Shown in pieces: positions 21,601 to 32,900 of a stretch of DNA of 64,000 bases. The stretch comes from Mesodorylaimus sp. YZB2_4. Lineage: Eukaryota > Nematoda > Enoplea > Dorylaimida > Dorylaimidae. The translations under genes and the position numbers were made by a program. Numbering within the stretch: position 1 is the stretch's first letter; the number at the start of each line of letters is the position of its first letter. The DNA lies in assembly GCA_030248295.1 (NCBI GenBank), contig JASANH010001195.1, forward strand, positions 1 through 64,000, written 5' to 3'. The notes below the pieces were generated by a model. The model worked only from the letters and a program-made list of their open reading frames with translations, did no database searches and was not told the origin of the DNA.

Positions 21601-24600
21601 GTGTATCACCAGCATTCAATTTGCAAAGTGTTTCCCGCTGAAAACTCTTATTACTAAAGGATTTTATAGTAGGTATGTTCTTGGCACCTGAATGCCGCGG
21701 GATGCGCGGCAGGAGCTGCACCCACCCGATATTGTCCGAGGAAGTCAGTGCCCTGTCCAGGATGCGCTCATGCTCCTAGTGGATGCACCTAGCGGAGTGG
21801 CTTCCCGCTTGCTGCCATAACTATGCAGGAGATTGGATAGATGGTATTATTCGGCTTCCTCTACAATGCGGAACTGACCAGAATATGAGTGTGTACCAGA
21901 GCAAGATTTCATCGGCTGCAGATGAGTGCATACAGGATTAAATAAAAATGTCGAGTTCCTTGCCTGGATATTGTTGACTTTCTTCACAAATTGTATGCCC
22001 GCGTAATCCTTCAATCGCACGAAAGCGTGTTCAGCCATGGCCGTATTCACGCTGTTCAATGCCACTTCGGCCAGTAAGCTCCTAAAAAGATGTGGTAAGG
22101 CACGACTAACGAAAACAATTGGAAGAGAGAGAACCATAATTTTGGGTGAGGATTCTTCTCGATGTATTTTGATGCCTCTGGCAAATTCATTTTATCCAAT
22201 AATTGTTTCGCGTCACGAAGAGCCTGCAATTGCATTTGATCTTCGGCATATTATGGATCACTAGGTTTGCTCGAAAGTCTGGACCCCATTCCGAATGGTA
22301 AGTCGCCCCTTGAATACGATCCCTCCCAAGAGCCTTGGTAAAACTTGCAGCTCACGATCAGACTCGCCCTGGTTCCGCTTCGCAAGTCTTACACTGATAA
22401 TTGAATTAGTATGCTGGGTGTGATACATAGTGTGATGGTGTGATGTATGTCTAAAAAAGTTTCAGAGCGAATCGAAAACATTTCTTAAAGATTTTGCTTT
22501 GACGGCTCCAAAAAATTGCTTAAAAAATGAACTAGCGTCTGCAAAGAAAAATCAAGGCCCCCTGGCTCTTCCAGCGTCAGTGCCCTCAGCCTGGATTCGT
22601 GCCTTTATTTCCACGTCGACTATCCAATCCTTCTGCGGATGCTCAGGAGTAGCCACCAGAGCATCGATCAAAGCAGTACGAACAGTCAAATCTCGAAATT
22701 GGCAGATATAGCCGCTTGTGATCACTGGTTCCTGGAAAAGGCTTTTCCGTGAGATAAGATCAGAGAAGAGCGGAAAAGGCTTACCTCCGCTTCTGTTCCA
22801 CGCAAAACGTACATTCTTGTCTTCTCCATAATCGCCAACAGTTGATCGTTATCCTGCAATGGTCACAAAACCTAACTCTATTACTCTTGGCTCAGCAATT
22901 TTCCAGTACAACATACCTCGTCCCATTTCAAATCCCACACGTCCTTCCGCTCAAAATTCGAGATCTCATTACCTTTTCCTTCAAGGTCAAAATATCGTAG
23001 CACACCAGACATGTTGATGAACGCCAAGCGACTACAAAAAAACCTGAGCTCTATAAAATATTGTAGTTTCACAATTCCATGTGCTCGTCTGTACCTTGCC
23101 TGTTCAAGTCAGAGAAGTACCATAATTTTTTTTTCGATCCTCCAGACTTTCTGAGTGAGCTGTTTCTCTCCCACCGAGCAATTATAGGTAGGGTAACCCA
23201 AATTTAAACCGCTCTCAGTTTGCACTTGAATTTTACTCGGGATCAAACCCACCTGTTCGAACAATTGACCGCCATTTTCATTGCCCGCGACGACAATGTA
23301 TACTTCTGCATCAAGGTTAGTTGTGGCAATGCCAATTTGACCAATGCTCCCGATTCTCGACCCTAAAAACGCTAATACTGTCGTTTCTGGAGTCTCTGAT
23401 AACAAATTTATGCACTTACAATCAACAAAATTTTGTCAGTGGCACAAATCGAGCATATTGGATCGGCTGTTCTCTTGAAAGAAAATGATGTACCTATTAG
23501 CATACGGATATTTGCCAGCAGTTACGAATCAGGTTTTGAAAGCAAAAGCGGCCGCAAGCGAAACTGCTGCACAGGATTTACAAAGCAACCTTGTATGTGA
23601 AGTGTGCAAAACGGTTTTAATCGAAGCAATTAGAATTGCCTAGACGAATAATACTACAGATTTTTGAACATATGGTATTTTTAAATGGTTCATACGAACT
23701 GCACAACAAAATTACATCAAAGTCTGGTGTTCTCCTGCCATTTTAAATGGAGTGCTTCCCTGCTGTTAATGCTTCCCTAAGATTGAGTCATGTCTTAAAC
23801 TGTAGGCCGTGACAAAGGGACACGCTGGAAAAATTTCGACGTTCGGGCGAGTTTCTGGTCAAGAGTGGCAGGTGGTCAAAGTGAAAGGTCAATTTTGAAT
23901 TTTTGATTATTCCAAGATATCTTTACTCAGGCTGCCACTTAATTTGCGGCATTGAAACCGACAAGTTTGTGCATCCAATTTAGGCAGCCTGCGTGAAGAT
24001 TCTTGAAAAAAAAATTCAAAATTGACAAGTCATTTTGACCACCTGCCACTCTTGACCAGAACCTCGTCCGGTCTAAGTTTTTTCAGCGTTTCTCTTTGAC
24101 ATGGCCTACGTTTTGAGACATTACTCGATCCCTGGAAAACCTTAACAGCGGGGCACCTTAACTCCGCTGTTACTGCTACTAGTAGCTGCTACCACAAATA
24201 CGAAAAGCAAATCCCTCACCCGTCGAGAACAGCAAGACTATTTACAGTAAATGTGCTTTGCGAAGCAGCAGTGCATTAGCTGTAAGCAGTAGGTAACTAC
24301 AAAAGCGAAATGACGCAATGAAAACGTGCTTTTATTACCTCGTGCTCACTTATTTCCTGCATGCAAATAGAAGCGAAGAATATAGTTCTACTGGAAAAGT
24401 TCTCGGAATAAGACTACACAGTTTGTAAGGGGATCGCAAATTCTGTACAGACTACACTTTCCAGTCAATGTTCATCAGCCAGCACTTACCACAAAGGCTC
24501 GTTTCATATCGGTTTGCGGAGTTGGTGCTCCTTCGGTTGGAATGTGGTCAATGTGATGTGCTCTGAAAGTAAACCAGTCTTGCATTTTCTCTTCTGCCAG

Positions 24601-27600
24601 ATCGCAAATCCAATCAAAGGTGAATATATTTTTAATTTTATGCGCACATGTTTTGAGCACATAAACTTCCTTTCCGTTCTGGGCCCCAGGTCCCTCACAC
24701 TGACCTTTCTGACCCAGCAGTTCGTCGAGGCATGGCCACATTCAAATCACGTCCCAGTTTGCGCGGTACAGAGTACTGCCACATGTAATAAGCATCTTTG
24801 TTTGCAGCGATCACGTAGCCTGGCGTCATGACGACGAACAACGGTTCCATGTCCACGTACTTGAAATCCACTGGGGTGCCTATGCCATTGCACAGTTGGA
24901 ACAGATACTAGAAAAGTTATTATAATCTTAAAAAGACCACCGCTAACCGGAATTCGGGCCAGACATGTGTGCTGTCGCAAAAGGTCAGGTCTAATTACAT
25001 ATAATTTCTAAACTCATCCCAATTGCTCTGAGACAGTCTGCTGGCTAGGGTTTTTGTAGACCCTGCCGCCTCCTGCCACTGGGACACCACAGTGAACGGG
25101 AAAAACGACAGGCTAACAAAGGATCGATGAGTTTGAATTCGATGTCAAGCGCGCATAAGGTGGGCTAACCTACTCATTTTGGAAAGTTTTGCGTTGCATG
25201 ATCAGGTTTTTACCAATAGACAATCAAAATTACTATTCTGTGTGTATAGAGATGCACTCGCTCTGCGTGCAGTAGGCATGTCCTACTCGATCTAACTCTA
25301 CACACAACAAGCGCACACAAATTTATCCCCTGACGAAATGGATACAGTATTGCCTCTTCAGCTTCTCATAACGATTTCTGCTCTTATCGTTAGCCCTTAC
25401 TTTGTGACTAGCGTTGTTACAGTTAACTGTAACTGTAACTGAAACTGAAACTGAAACTGAAACTGAAACTGAAACTGAAACTGAAACTGAAACTGAAACT
25501 GAATTTCCTCGCCAAAACTAAATTTTACTGTAACTGAATCTTTTTAGAATCAGTGAAATTCAGTTTTCGAGTTACCACGCTTTTGAAAATTAGTAATCTG
25601 TTTGCGGATGTTCGCGCAGATCTCAAAGAGAAACGAAACGCAGCTAGACGAATTGCTACTTGGAATTATCTTAATCGCGAGTTGGAGGTGTATTTTGTTA
25701 TCCTTAAAACGCTGGTTATGTTATAAAAATCGATCCATTCGAACTTTGGTCCAAATGTAGAGAAAATTTGCAAAATCTTCAGGAATATTGTAGTGCTTAA
25801 TCATTTTTTTGCAGGCTAGCGCCGAGTGAAAGAGTTATGAGCTAGGCGAGGTCCATGTTGAAAAGCAATCGGTAAAATTAAAATAAAATAAAAGTACCTA
25901 CAGCATATGAAAAAGGGTTTCTTCAATTTTAATAATTTTATTACAAACATTTTACAGACACATCTTCTTGATCTTAGAAAGCTTTGCCAACCAGTAAGTT
26001 GAACTCGACATGCTTATTTAATAATTCCCGAGTACCTGGTGTGGAAGAAAGCTCTACTGAAAATATTTGGTTCTTATGGCCAGCTGGTCAGCGGCGGTCA
26101 GCTCCTAAAGTCTTGCGGGTTTCTTAGATTCGTGTGTTGCGAGGCGACAGAAAGTTGAGAAACACTCGCAGGGCTCTTCTGAACCAGCTGTTCAGGTTGT
26201 GGGCTTTGGTTCCGTCTTCCAGGCTTCTGGTTCTGATTTTTTTTGCACAGAAGACCCAACGAAGCGAGAATGTTTCCGAAAATTTGCAGGACTTCGGCCG
26301 CTGACATCTGCTTAGCAGTTGGCCTGACGAGCTAAATATTTTGCGCAGAGCTCTCTTTTGGACCAAAAGAAATTACAATCATGAGCTATGGCATTAGAAT
26401 TAGAACGGTTACAAGGTTCAGGTGCTTGGTCTGTGTGCGGATTAGCTGGTTGGTGGACTGTTGAGACATGGTCGTGCATCGCTGTGCTCGTGAAGGACCC
26501 TCTGGTGCTGACTTTGGTCTTTACTGCGCCTTGTGAGTTGTTCAAAGTCTTAAATGCGGAAGAGTAGAGTTTTGAATAAAGAAAAGTGGAGATTGTTCTC
26601 GTCAAGTGTTCACATCTAGATTCGAAATGCTTTTTAAGGAAAAACTGAATCATTCAGTTAAATTTAGTTAACTGAATCTTTTGAGATCCAATTACCTGAA
26701 ACTGAAACTGACTGTTTTTTTCAAAACTGTATCAACGCTAGCTCTGACATACCGTACTGTACGTATGGACTAAAAATTCTCATCGTTATTGTTGGGTCAT
26801 TGTAAGAAGGAGAGAGGTCTGCGGGTTTCTGTCGGGCTTGGATCTGTCAAGCAAACATTTTAGACCTCCTTCATCGCTGCACCACCGAGACTGCTACAAA
26901 TCTAACTTCTGTTATTGCTACAGTACCTGGCCATTAGGATCATCTGCCTTGTTGATAACAGCGCAATATTCTCCATAGCATGCGATTGCGATCAAATCTT
27001 TGGTGAATTTGAAATAGACCTGAAAAAGGTACGTAGAGTATCTGTGTTCAATTATGTACAGTGTCCATAAAAAGATTTTCCGAGTACGATTAAATGAAAC
27101 CAGGCTTTTTGAACTTAACAAAACATACGAGAGCAGAAAAACTCCTTATGCATGTGTAACTTAGGATTTTAATCAGTAAGAGCAGTGCTGTTTGATTTCT
27201 TGGCTACTAAATTACCTGACCCCCACCCCCTCCCACGAAAATATGCACCTCTCTCACAGAAACACAGAGCACATGAAACAGAAACGCCATATGCTTACTT
27301 CGTCCAATTTCGTATCCCAAAACGCCACGCAAGTTTCGTTACGATCTGGCCTTCGGAAACTGTAGACAACAGTTTGAGCACAATAGCCCCACTACAATTG
27401 TTTAAAAATTTTTTTGAAACTTTCGGTGTCCGACAGGGCGGCCAAACAAACCTTGTAATCAGGTCGAATATTTGCAAAGAAAATATGCGAGTCAACTGCC
27501 AATGCGATCCGCAAGGACGATGCTTCCCATGAACAGCCAGCAATTTCTTTTCCTGGCACTTTCAAAGTTCTCATGTGCTTAAAAATGCCAGGAATAATTC

Positions 27601-30600
27601 AGTTTGTCTCTCATTTTAATTTATATGGCCATCTCACCTCGCCATGAGCACTTATGAAATAAACCACATTCTGTTCACCATCTGGCAGATCTGTTTTCTG
27701 GCCAGCTACGGCCAAAATCGAGCCGCTGTGGCTCCATCGAGCGCAAACCACTCGTATTTTCTCCAGTTGTACAATTATGGCATCTAAATTAACAAAACCT
27801 TTCCTGAAAGGAGCTGCAACTCTGAAAATAACAAACATTTTCATAAAACAAACTACTGCAGAAAACGACAATAAAACATGCAAATGGGACTTGTACTATT
27901 CTTGCCTTGGTCATTTTCATGCCTCGATAATTGCATCGCACCATTTCGATACACGAATGCTAACGAGGGCATATTCTGATCACTGTGATCTGAATCTTGG
28001 CAATGCCATTCGATGCCTACTAATTGACCTTCGATGACGGCTTGAGCCAAAACTACGTGCAATTTCGACTAAACCGGTTCAAGTTTCTCGAGGATGCAGA
28101 TACAGTAAATGTCCTGTCAGTGACCTACCATAAAATTTCCTTGATTGTCATAAGCATGCACTTCGCCATTCGATAATCCAAACAGAACTAGCTTGCCATT
28201 TGGTGACCACTGCAAAAATAAATTGCTGTATTTCAGCAAGATAGTGCAATGTATCAATCAGGTATACCTCGACAGCAAGTAAACTAGCCTTGATTTCTTT
28301 GCCCCAAAGACGATTGCCATCGACAGAGCCGACAATGACCACCCCTAGAGCGGTGGGCAGACACTACATAGAGAAAGATATAACTCAATTCTAAACAACT
28401 ATAAAGAGCCACCCAAAGCAGAAAAAGATTGCATCCCAAAAATTTACTTGACTTTCACTACCGCAGCGCAGCATTACGTTGCTCTAAATTTTGACATTGT
28501 GGTAGCAGCAGCAAATCTTACCATCCTCATAAACGATGCAAATTTGACTGCCACTGTTATTCCATGCCATATCAGTGACGACAGATTTGTTTCGATTGTT
28601 TATCATTTCTTCATACCACGAGCCTAAAATGGAATGCTTCTTCTTCTAAAAGAATTAAAAACCGTGCATTATTGCTACGTAGCTTGCATACAGTGCTAGA
28701 GCAGAACCGCGGCGGACTATTTCTTGGGCATACCAACAAGCCATGGTTGAGCTAGACTGTAATGGGCTTCTTGTCAGAGTACTTCATTCAATATCATCAC
28801 CAAGACACCTTCTGTAGTTGACGCGAAAAATGCTTTTTGAAAGAGCCTAGGAGTACCCTCTGCGCAAGCAGACGATGTTGGCTGATAAAAGCGCTCCATG
28901 GGGCAGAACTTACCTTTATACATCATCCACACGATAATATAGCCGAACTGATCGCTAGTGGTCAGTTTCTGATACGCTTCGTTCCATACTATCACTCGAA
29001 TAGCGCCTAAAAAACAATAGATTCTTATCAGCTCAAAAGTCTGCATAAATGAGAGCTCTATTCTGGGCGCGCAATAAGTTCTCGGGCTAACTTTTGCGCG
29101 AGACTGCGCTGAAATAAAAAGTCTTCTGCGGGTGCCAGAATCATTCGACTCTCCATTTTCTCTCTACAAGATAGGTGCATGTGTGCTGGACTGGACGAAG
29201 GATCAGAGATACAGGGATCATAGTTTCGTCGCTCTTCATATCTTTACGTCAACGCTGATTGAAAAGGTACAGTAGTTATGCATAGAATTAAGGCAGGTAC
29301 CTACGTAGTAAGTCCTCATCCGTAATCCACGTCAATCCATTGTGGAACTGCGTGGAAGCCAGGTGACACTATGAACTCTACATACGTGGGACTATGTAGC
29401 CATGCAGGATAGTAATGGATCATGTTACCAATCGGGTCGACCCAATCAAATGATAATAGGACGGAAAAAAGCGAAAACAGGGTTTTTATATATAAGTATA
29501 ATTTTTTGCGCCATGATATATGCAGGTCCTTCTCAATTTGTAGCATTTTCCTGTGAAGCACTGTCTGAGCCACCTTTTTCGTATTTTAACTAAAATTTTA
29601 AATTTCGCGCGTGTATAGAAAATTAATCGTTTGGGGTATAGAGCCCGTGAAATAATCCTGTAACATACTGTACTTGCATACTCTTTGCAGGAACCTGATC
29701 AGATTTTGGCTTTTTTATGGCGCAGCCATAGGATCAAATCTTACGATCAAAACAAAATTAACAAGGGAACATCGCCAACCGTTAAGTCGAACTTTGGAAA
29801 ACGAAAAATTGCAATAAGTGCCTAGGTGCAACAGTGGTCAGCGCTTAGAGTACAGTGAAGTTTTTCAATTCCACTGGATTTTTTGGTTTTTTTTCGGGAA
29901 AAAACTCCGAACAAGAGTGTTGGAAGCTTAAACTCGAAAATCCGCCCACAAACCGAGCTTAAAAAGAACTCTGCATGTTTTCTTCAACGCTCAGCTTCCT
30001 TCCACACAAAACTTTGGGAGTTTGGACGCTGACCACTGCTGACCAGTTGGCCAGACGCCTCTTATATTTTGCACAGAGCTTTCTTTTGAACCTAGGAACA
30101 TAATACAATTTTTCGTTTTTCAAAGTTCGACTTAACGATTGGCGACATTCCCTTGTTAGTTTTGCTTTGATAAGAGGCTTTGATAAGATTGATAAGGTCC
30201 ACTGAAAAGGCGTCGTTTTGACTTCCACCTCCCAACCCCGTAGCGAATATTCACTCTGAGAAAGCATTGCTCACATAATCTCACGGCCGGACCGGATCGG
30301 CTGTGAGATATCCAATCTGATCTGACCCAAAAATTTTGATCGGATTCGGATATTTCACATGATCTGATCCGATCCAACAAACCCCCATCAGCCAAAACTA
30401 TAGGTGGATCGGTTATCTGATCCGATCGGGATCGGGATCTTGGCCTAGGAAAATGTGTGTCTGACAGAGAATGCAGATGAATCTATTCCACACTTTTTTT
30501 GCGCAGCACATTTCCTTCATTCCAAACAGACAGTCTTTGCGTAGACAGAGGAAGAATCGTAGTTGCTTCTCCAGCAGGTCGAACATGCAGTGAGATAAAT

Positions 30601-32015
30601 AACGGTATATTTGCTTGCATACTGTCACATTGCAACGATGTTGTCTGCTAACGAGCGAAAGTCTGAGGGTTCACAAAAATGCGTACTGTATACGGTATCC
30701 GTGTTTGCGACAAGTGAGTTGTCACTAATGTTCCTCCTGTACAATTCTCTATTGCGCAAGATCGCAGATTCACTGACATTTTAGAGTGGTGTTTCAAAAC
30801 TTTGAAATTCCATGTCTACTGAACAGAGTTGTTCTTAGACAAATCAACCGCAGTCTGCACTCGTCCAGGGGGTACTGCTAGCCCGAAAGGTCAAAAGTAC
30901 TGGGTCAGATTGATCCTTCTGATTTGAGTCTGACGGAAAGATGTCTAAGAAGCGATTAGCCTTTTTGGTGGTATTTTCAAGAGTGGTGGGCTCTGTCTCG
31001 CCTGGGCGTCTAACGATAAGAGCACCAATCCTATAAGGATACATTAATGAGAGGTATTGGGAGCTGGGTGCGGCTTCCGGAAATAAATATGCGGTTGTGG
31101 TACCCCTAAGCATGATTTGAGGTGCGAGGGCCTGGCTGCCCATGCGATCAGAACCAAATTCATCGGAAATAAGGCTAATGCCTTGATCAGGCGACCCACT
31201 CTTTAATCGGCAAGTGGTCATTTCTGTAGTCCTTGATAAATCCTTCCTTTCGTGTTCGGTGCTGGAGACATTGCCCAAGGTCTCCAAGTCCATGGTTACT
31301 TCGAGCACACCCCTCCTTTCGACTAGAAGAATGACCATATCTAATGACTCATCGCATACCAGCCCCATGCAATTTTGTTTTCTGCCAATTCTTCAATTGC
31401 TTATTAGGAACGGCCTGCGAACATTTGAAGTCGGTCAAGCGAGACAGGCGGCTAACTCAAATTAGACGGCCACCTGAGACAGTCGGTCAAGTGATAAACA
31501 ACCGTTTTGTGTATCGTTGCTTGCATATTAAAGCAAATATTACTGAATAAAATTGATGATTCACGGCATATGTTCTATGCGCTAACAGGGTGCGCGAAAT
31601 TCGATTTCTGTGGCATTCTTCCACAGTGCATAGCATCCGTGAGTATAATCACATAAAGTATGAGGAAGGGAAAAAGGGTACATATCAACTTCCTGCCTGT
31701 GATTCGAACATGCTGCGATAACAACCCAAGCGAAATCGTTGTCTTACCATTATGCCCTTCCAAATTTTGGTTAATCGATAAATTGCTTGGTGCCGCCAAA
31801 CCTTTGGCTCCATCTTTGGATACGCTCTCTAATTTTAAGACTTTCAAAAGGCCAGCCTCGCCTCCGCATGCGATGTAGCCGTCGCTTTTACTCCAACTGA
31901 TGTACCGCAATTGAACATTGTTTGGAATAGAAATCTAGAATTAAGCATCGATGATAAAGTTAAGAAAATATGACGTGAGATTTTTTAATACCTTTTTGCT
32001 CAAGTACACAAACAT
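18643..32015 (-). CDS. IFT121/WDR35: IFT121 (WDR35), intraflagellar transport IFT-A subunit, 27 exons
   Basis: Exons on the minus strand, first to last: 31992-32015, 31748-31934, 28914-29006, 28522-28623, 28268-28344, 28129-28209, 27906-28068, 27638-27819, 27452-27577, 27299-27391, 26927-27019, 24705-24907, 24490-24562, 23420-23473, 23253-23362, 22917-23031, 22785-22853, 22603-22731, 22135-22223, 21964-22081, 21089-21454, 20647-20709, 20170-20388, 19750-20023, 19558-19644, 19372-19501, 18643-18877. They total 3,555 nt, or 1,184 residues, close to the human protein, and every phase closes. Starting MFVYLSKK, the first ~650 residues are WD40 repeats ([31 protein letters not shown]), then a TPR-like helical solenoid ([30 protein letters not shown]), then a C-terminal zinc-binding tail (CPSC, CPVCKH, CPLC). 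IFT-A works in retrograde ciliary transport and membrane-protein entry. Introns 7, 18 and 20 start with GC. Confidence 0.95.
19165..19280. mobile_element. MITE with TTTCACAATC-type ends, copy 2, in IFT121 intron 26
   Basis: GGGGCCGGTTAGCAATCAG at the left and the inverted ATGATTGTGAAGG at the right, with GACATGTCC and GGGACATGTT inside, match the 10832-10958 element in plan and length. It is more diverged than copy 1. Confidence 0.5.
21690..21830 (+). repeat. SINE-body fragment in IFT121 intron 20
   Basis: TTGTCCGAGGAAGTCAG...GTCCAGGATG resembles 32785-32850 of the tRNA-derived element, where ATCGTCCGAGAAAGTCGG precedes GTCCAGGATG. The head is missing here. Confidence 0.55.
23751..24165. mobile_element. 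Foldback element with ~150-bp inverted arms in IFT121 intron 13
   Basis: The left arm (about 23751-23905) and right arm (about 24005-24165) are inverted copies. Both contain TCTGGTCAAGAGTGGCAGG, AAATTGACC-type sequence and a CGCTGTTAA terminal motif. Arms differ at scattered positions, so the insertion is not recent. About 100 bp of unrelated sequence lies between, and there is no coding capacity. Confidence 0.8.
25424..25505 (+). repeat. GAAACT hexamer microsatellite
   Basis: About eleven near-perfect GAAACT copies follow a GTTAACTGTAACTG start, inside IFT121 intron 11. Related GTTAACTGAA and CTGAAACTGAAAC motifs recur near 26660-26710 and 54540, hinting that the array lies inside a larger non-autonomous element (about 25424-26715). 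Confidence 0.85.
26062..26370. repeat. Low-copy repeat shared between IFT121 introns 11 and 2
   Basis: AGTTGGCCTGACGAG...CAGAGCTCTCTTTTGGACC near 26319-26363 corresponds to AGTTGGCCAGACGCC...CAGAGCTTTCTTTTGAACC near 30046-30093. The two copies differ by point changes and small indels. Confidence 0.5.
29740..30175. mobile_element. Foldback/MITE-like element in IFT121 intron 2
   Basis: The left segment, about 29740-29825, and the right segment, about 30090-30175, are inverted copies sharing AACAAGGGAA, CGCCAA, TTAAGTCGAACTTTG and a CCTAGG inner boundary. Arms of ~75-85 bp flank a ~270-bp core that includes the low-copy repeat seen at 26062-26370. Confidence 0.75.
30283..30445. repeat. GATC/GATCCGATC-rich degenerate tract
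   Basis: GATC occurs many times within 160 bp, mostly as GATCGG, GATCCGATC and TCTGATC variants, with GATCGGGATCGGGATC at the right end. It lies next to the foldback element. No function is evident. Confidence 0.7.
30844..31368 (-). CDS. Orphan 174-codon frame within IFT121 intron 2
   Basis: A true ATG at 31368 opens 174 codons to a stop at 30844, on the same strand as the host gene. The product is hydrophilic with a Glu/Asp-rich start and no visible signal peptide, membrane helix or motif that I recognise. It could be a retained piece of a transposable-element protein, a nested gene, or chance. I see no polyadenylation or splice context that decides this. Confidence 0.25.
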   Translation of the reverse strand: MGLVCDESLDMVILLVERRGVLEVTMDLETLGNVSSTEHERKDLSRTTEMTTCRLKSGSPDQGISLISDEFGSDRMGSQALAPQIMLRGTTTAYLFPEAAPSSQYLSLMYPYRIGALIVRRPGETEPTTLENTTKKANRFLDIFPSDSNQKDQSDPVLLTFRASSTPWTSADCG

Positions 32016-32113
32016 AATTACGATTTATGATCGATTTTAATTTTATTCTTTGATGTCCGCTTCGTTCGACTTGTGTTGCCAGCGAGCGATTATGAGTGAC
32101 TATGTTTTTCGGT

Positions 32114-32127
32114 GTTGCTATGGCAAT
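32114..32127 (+). promoter_or_regulatory. Candidate RFX X-box of IFT121
   Basis: GTTGCTATGGCAAT lies about 100 bp upstream of the IFT121 start codon and differs at two positions from the palindromic X-box GTTGCCATGGCAAC bound by RFX/DAF-19 factors. Position and sequence both fit the known control of ciliary genes by RFX. Binding itself is inferred. Confidence 0.7.
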
Positions 32128-32559
32128 TACAGTATAACCCGCTTGCTACGATACCGGGCTGAATAGCTACGAGCGGAGCCTATGCAGCCCCGCTTCATGT
32201 ATTGATTCGCCTAGGGTCCATCCGTCAACAAACATGCCCGTTCTCCGCGACAAGATTCTTCTAAAATTGATTCTAAGAATCAGAACTCCTTGCATCTTGT
32301 AGATAATAAAGAAGTTCTTTCCCACAGTAGAAGCATTTGTCTGACGAAAATTTTGATTTTATGCTCTTCAACTGTTAAATTCCTTCTTAAAACGGCAAAA
32401 GATGGTCAATCTCAAACATAAAATTTTGTATTTCGCGCTTTTTTAAATTGATAATCGTATTCTCATAAACATTGTTTCGCAAAAAGGTTGATTTCAATGC
32501 CACTCCGCCAACAGTCCGAGCTGCACATCACGTACATGAGCGGCCGCGGAGGTGCAGAT

Positions 32560-32900
32560 TCGGCATTCGTCTCCGCGTATTGCTTGGGAGCAAATGGCTG
32601 GACTCGTCCCGGGTTCGATACCCCGTGATGGAGGTCGGTTTGCGAACCATAAACCCTCGCTGACCTTTCGCGCTAGGCCGTGGGTGACCCACCCAGTACC
32701 CTAGGGGTGCTCCGTGTGGAGAATCAGGAGCCAGACGAGGAGACTGTCCGGGTTGTCCCACACTGACAGGGCTCGAAGCCCGCCCGCCATCGTCCGAGAA
32801 AGTCGGGGTCCAGTCCAGGATGTCCTCGAGTGGGGGTGCTCCTGGCGGAGGAAGCTCACTAAGGGACGCTGCTGTGTGTGCTGGTCCTCCCACAGCCATG
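32560..32900 (+). repeat. tRNA-derived SINE-like element
   Basis: The head (about 32556-32632) has a Pol III box-B match, GGGTTCGATACCCC, at 32611-32624, and an A-box-like stretch upstream. The body follows with CTCGCTGACC, CACCCAGTACC and ATCGTCCGAGAAAGTCGG. Body pieces recur at 11694-11768 and 21690-21830. A tRNA head fused to a dispersed body is the plan of a SINE. The open minus-strand frame across it (32528-33013) is most likely incidental. Confidence 0.6.

Larger units (their letters stand above)
29007..31747. other. IFT121 intron 2 (2.7 kb), repeat-rich
   Basis: This is one of the longest introns of the gene. It holds a foldback element (29740-30175), a GATC-rich tract (30283-30445) and a 174-codon orphan frame (30844-31368). 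The remainder shows nothing recognisable. Confidence 0.8.

Noticed and set aside
22560..22605. Apparent stop and frame change in IFT121 after the residues VDVEIK
   Set aside because: Reading on gives a stop, but ending the exon at 22603 with a GC donor joins exactly to [10 protein letters not shown] in the next exon with correct phase and conserved residues. It is an intron, not a lesion.
25424..25505. CRISPR array
   Set aside because: Uniform hexamer units without spacers, in an animal intron: a microsatellite.
27400..27452. Frame switch inside the exon 9-10 region of IFT121
   Set aside because: A 60-bp GT-AG intron (27392-27451) explains it, and the joined residues KWGYC match the family.
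27185..27532. Plus-strand frame over the IFT121 locus
   Set aside because: It is antisense to well-supported IFT121 exons 9 and 10 and has no independent support.
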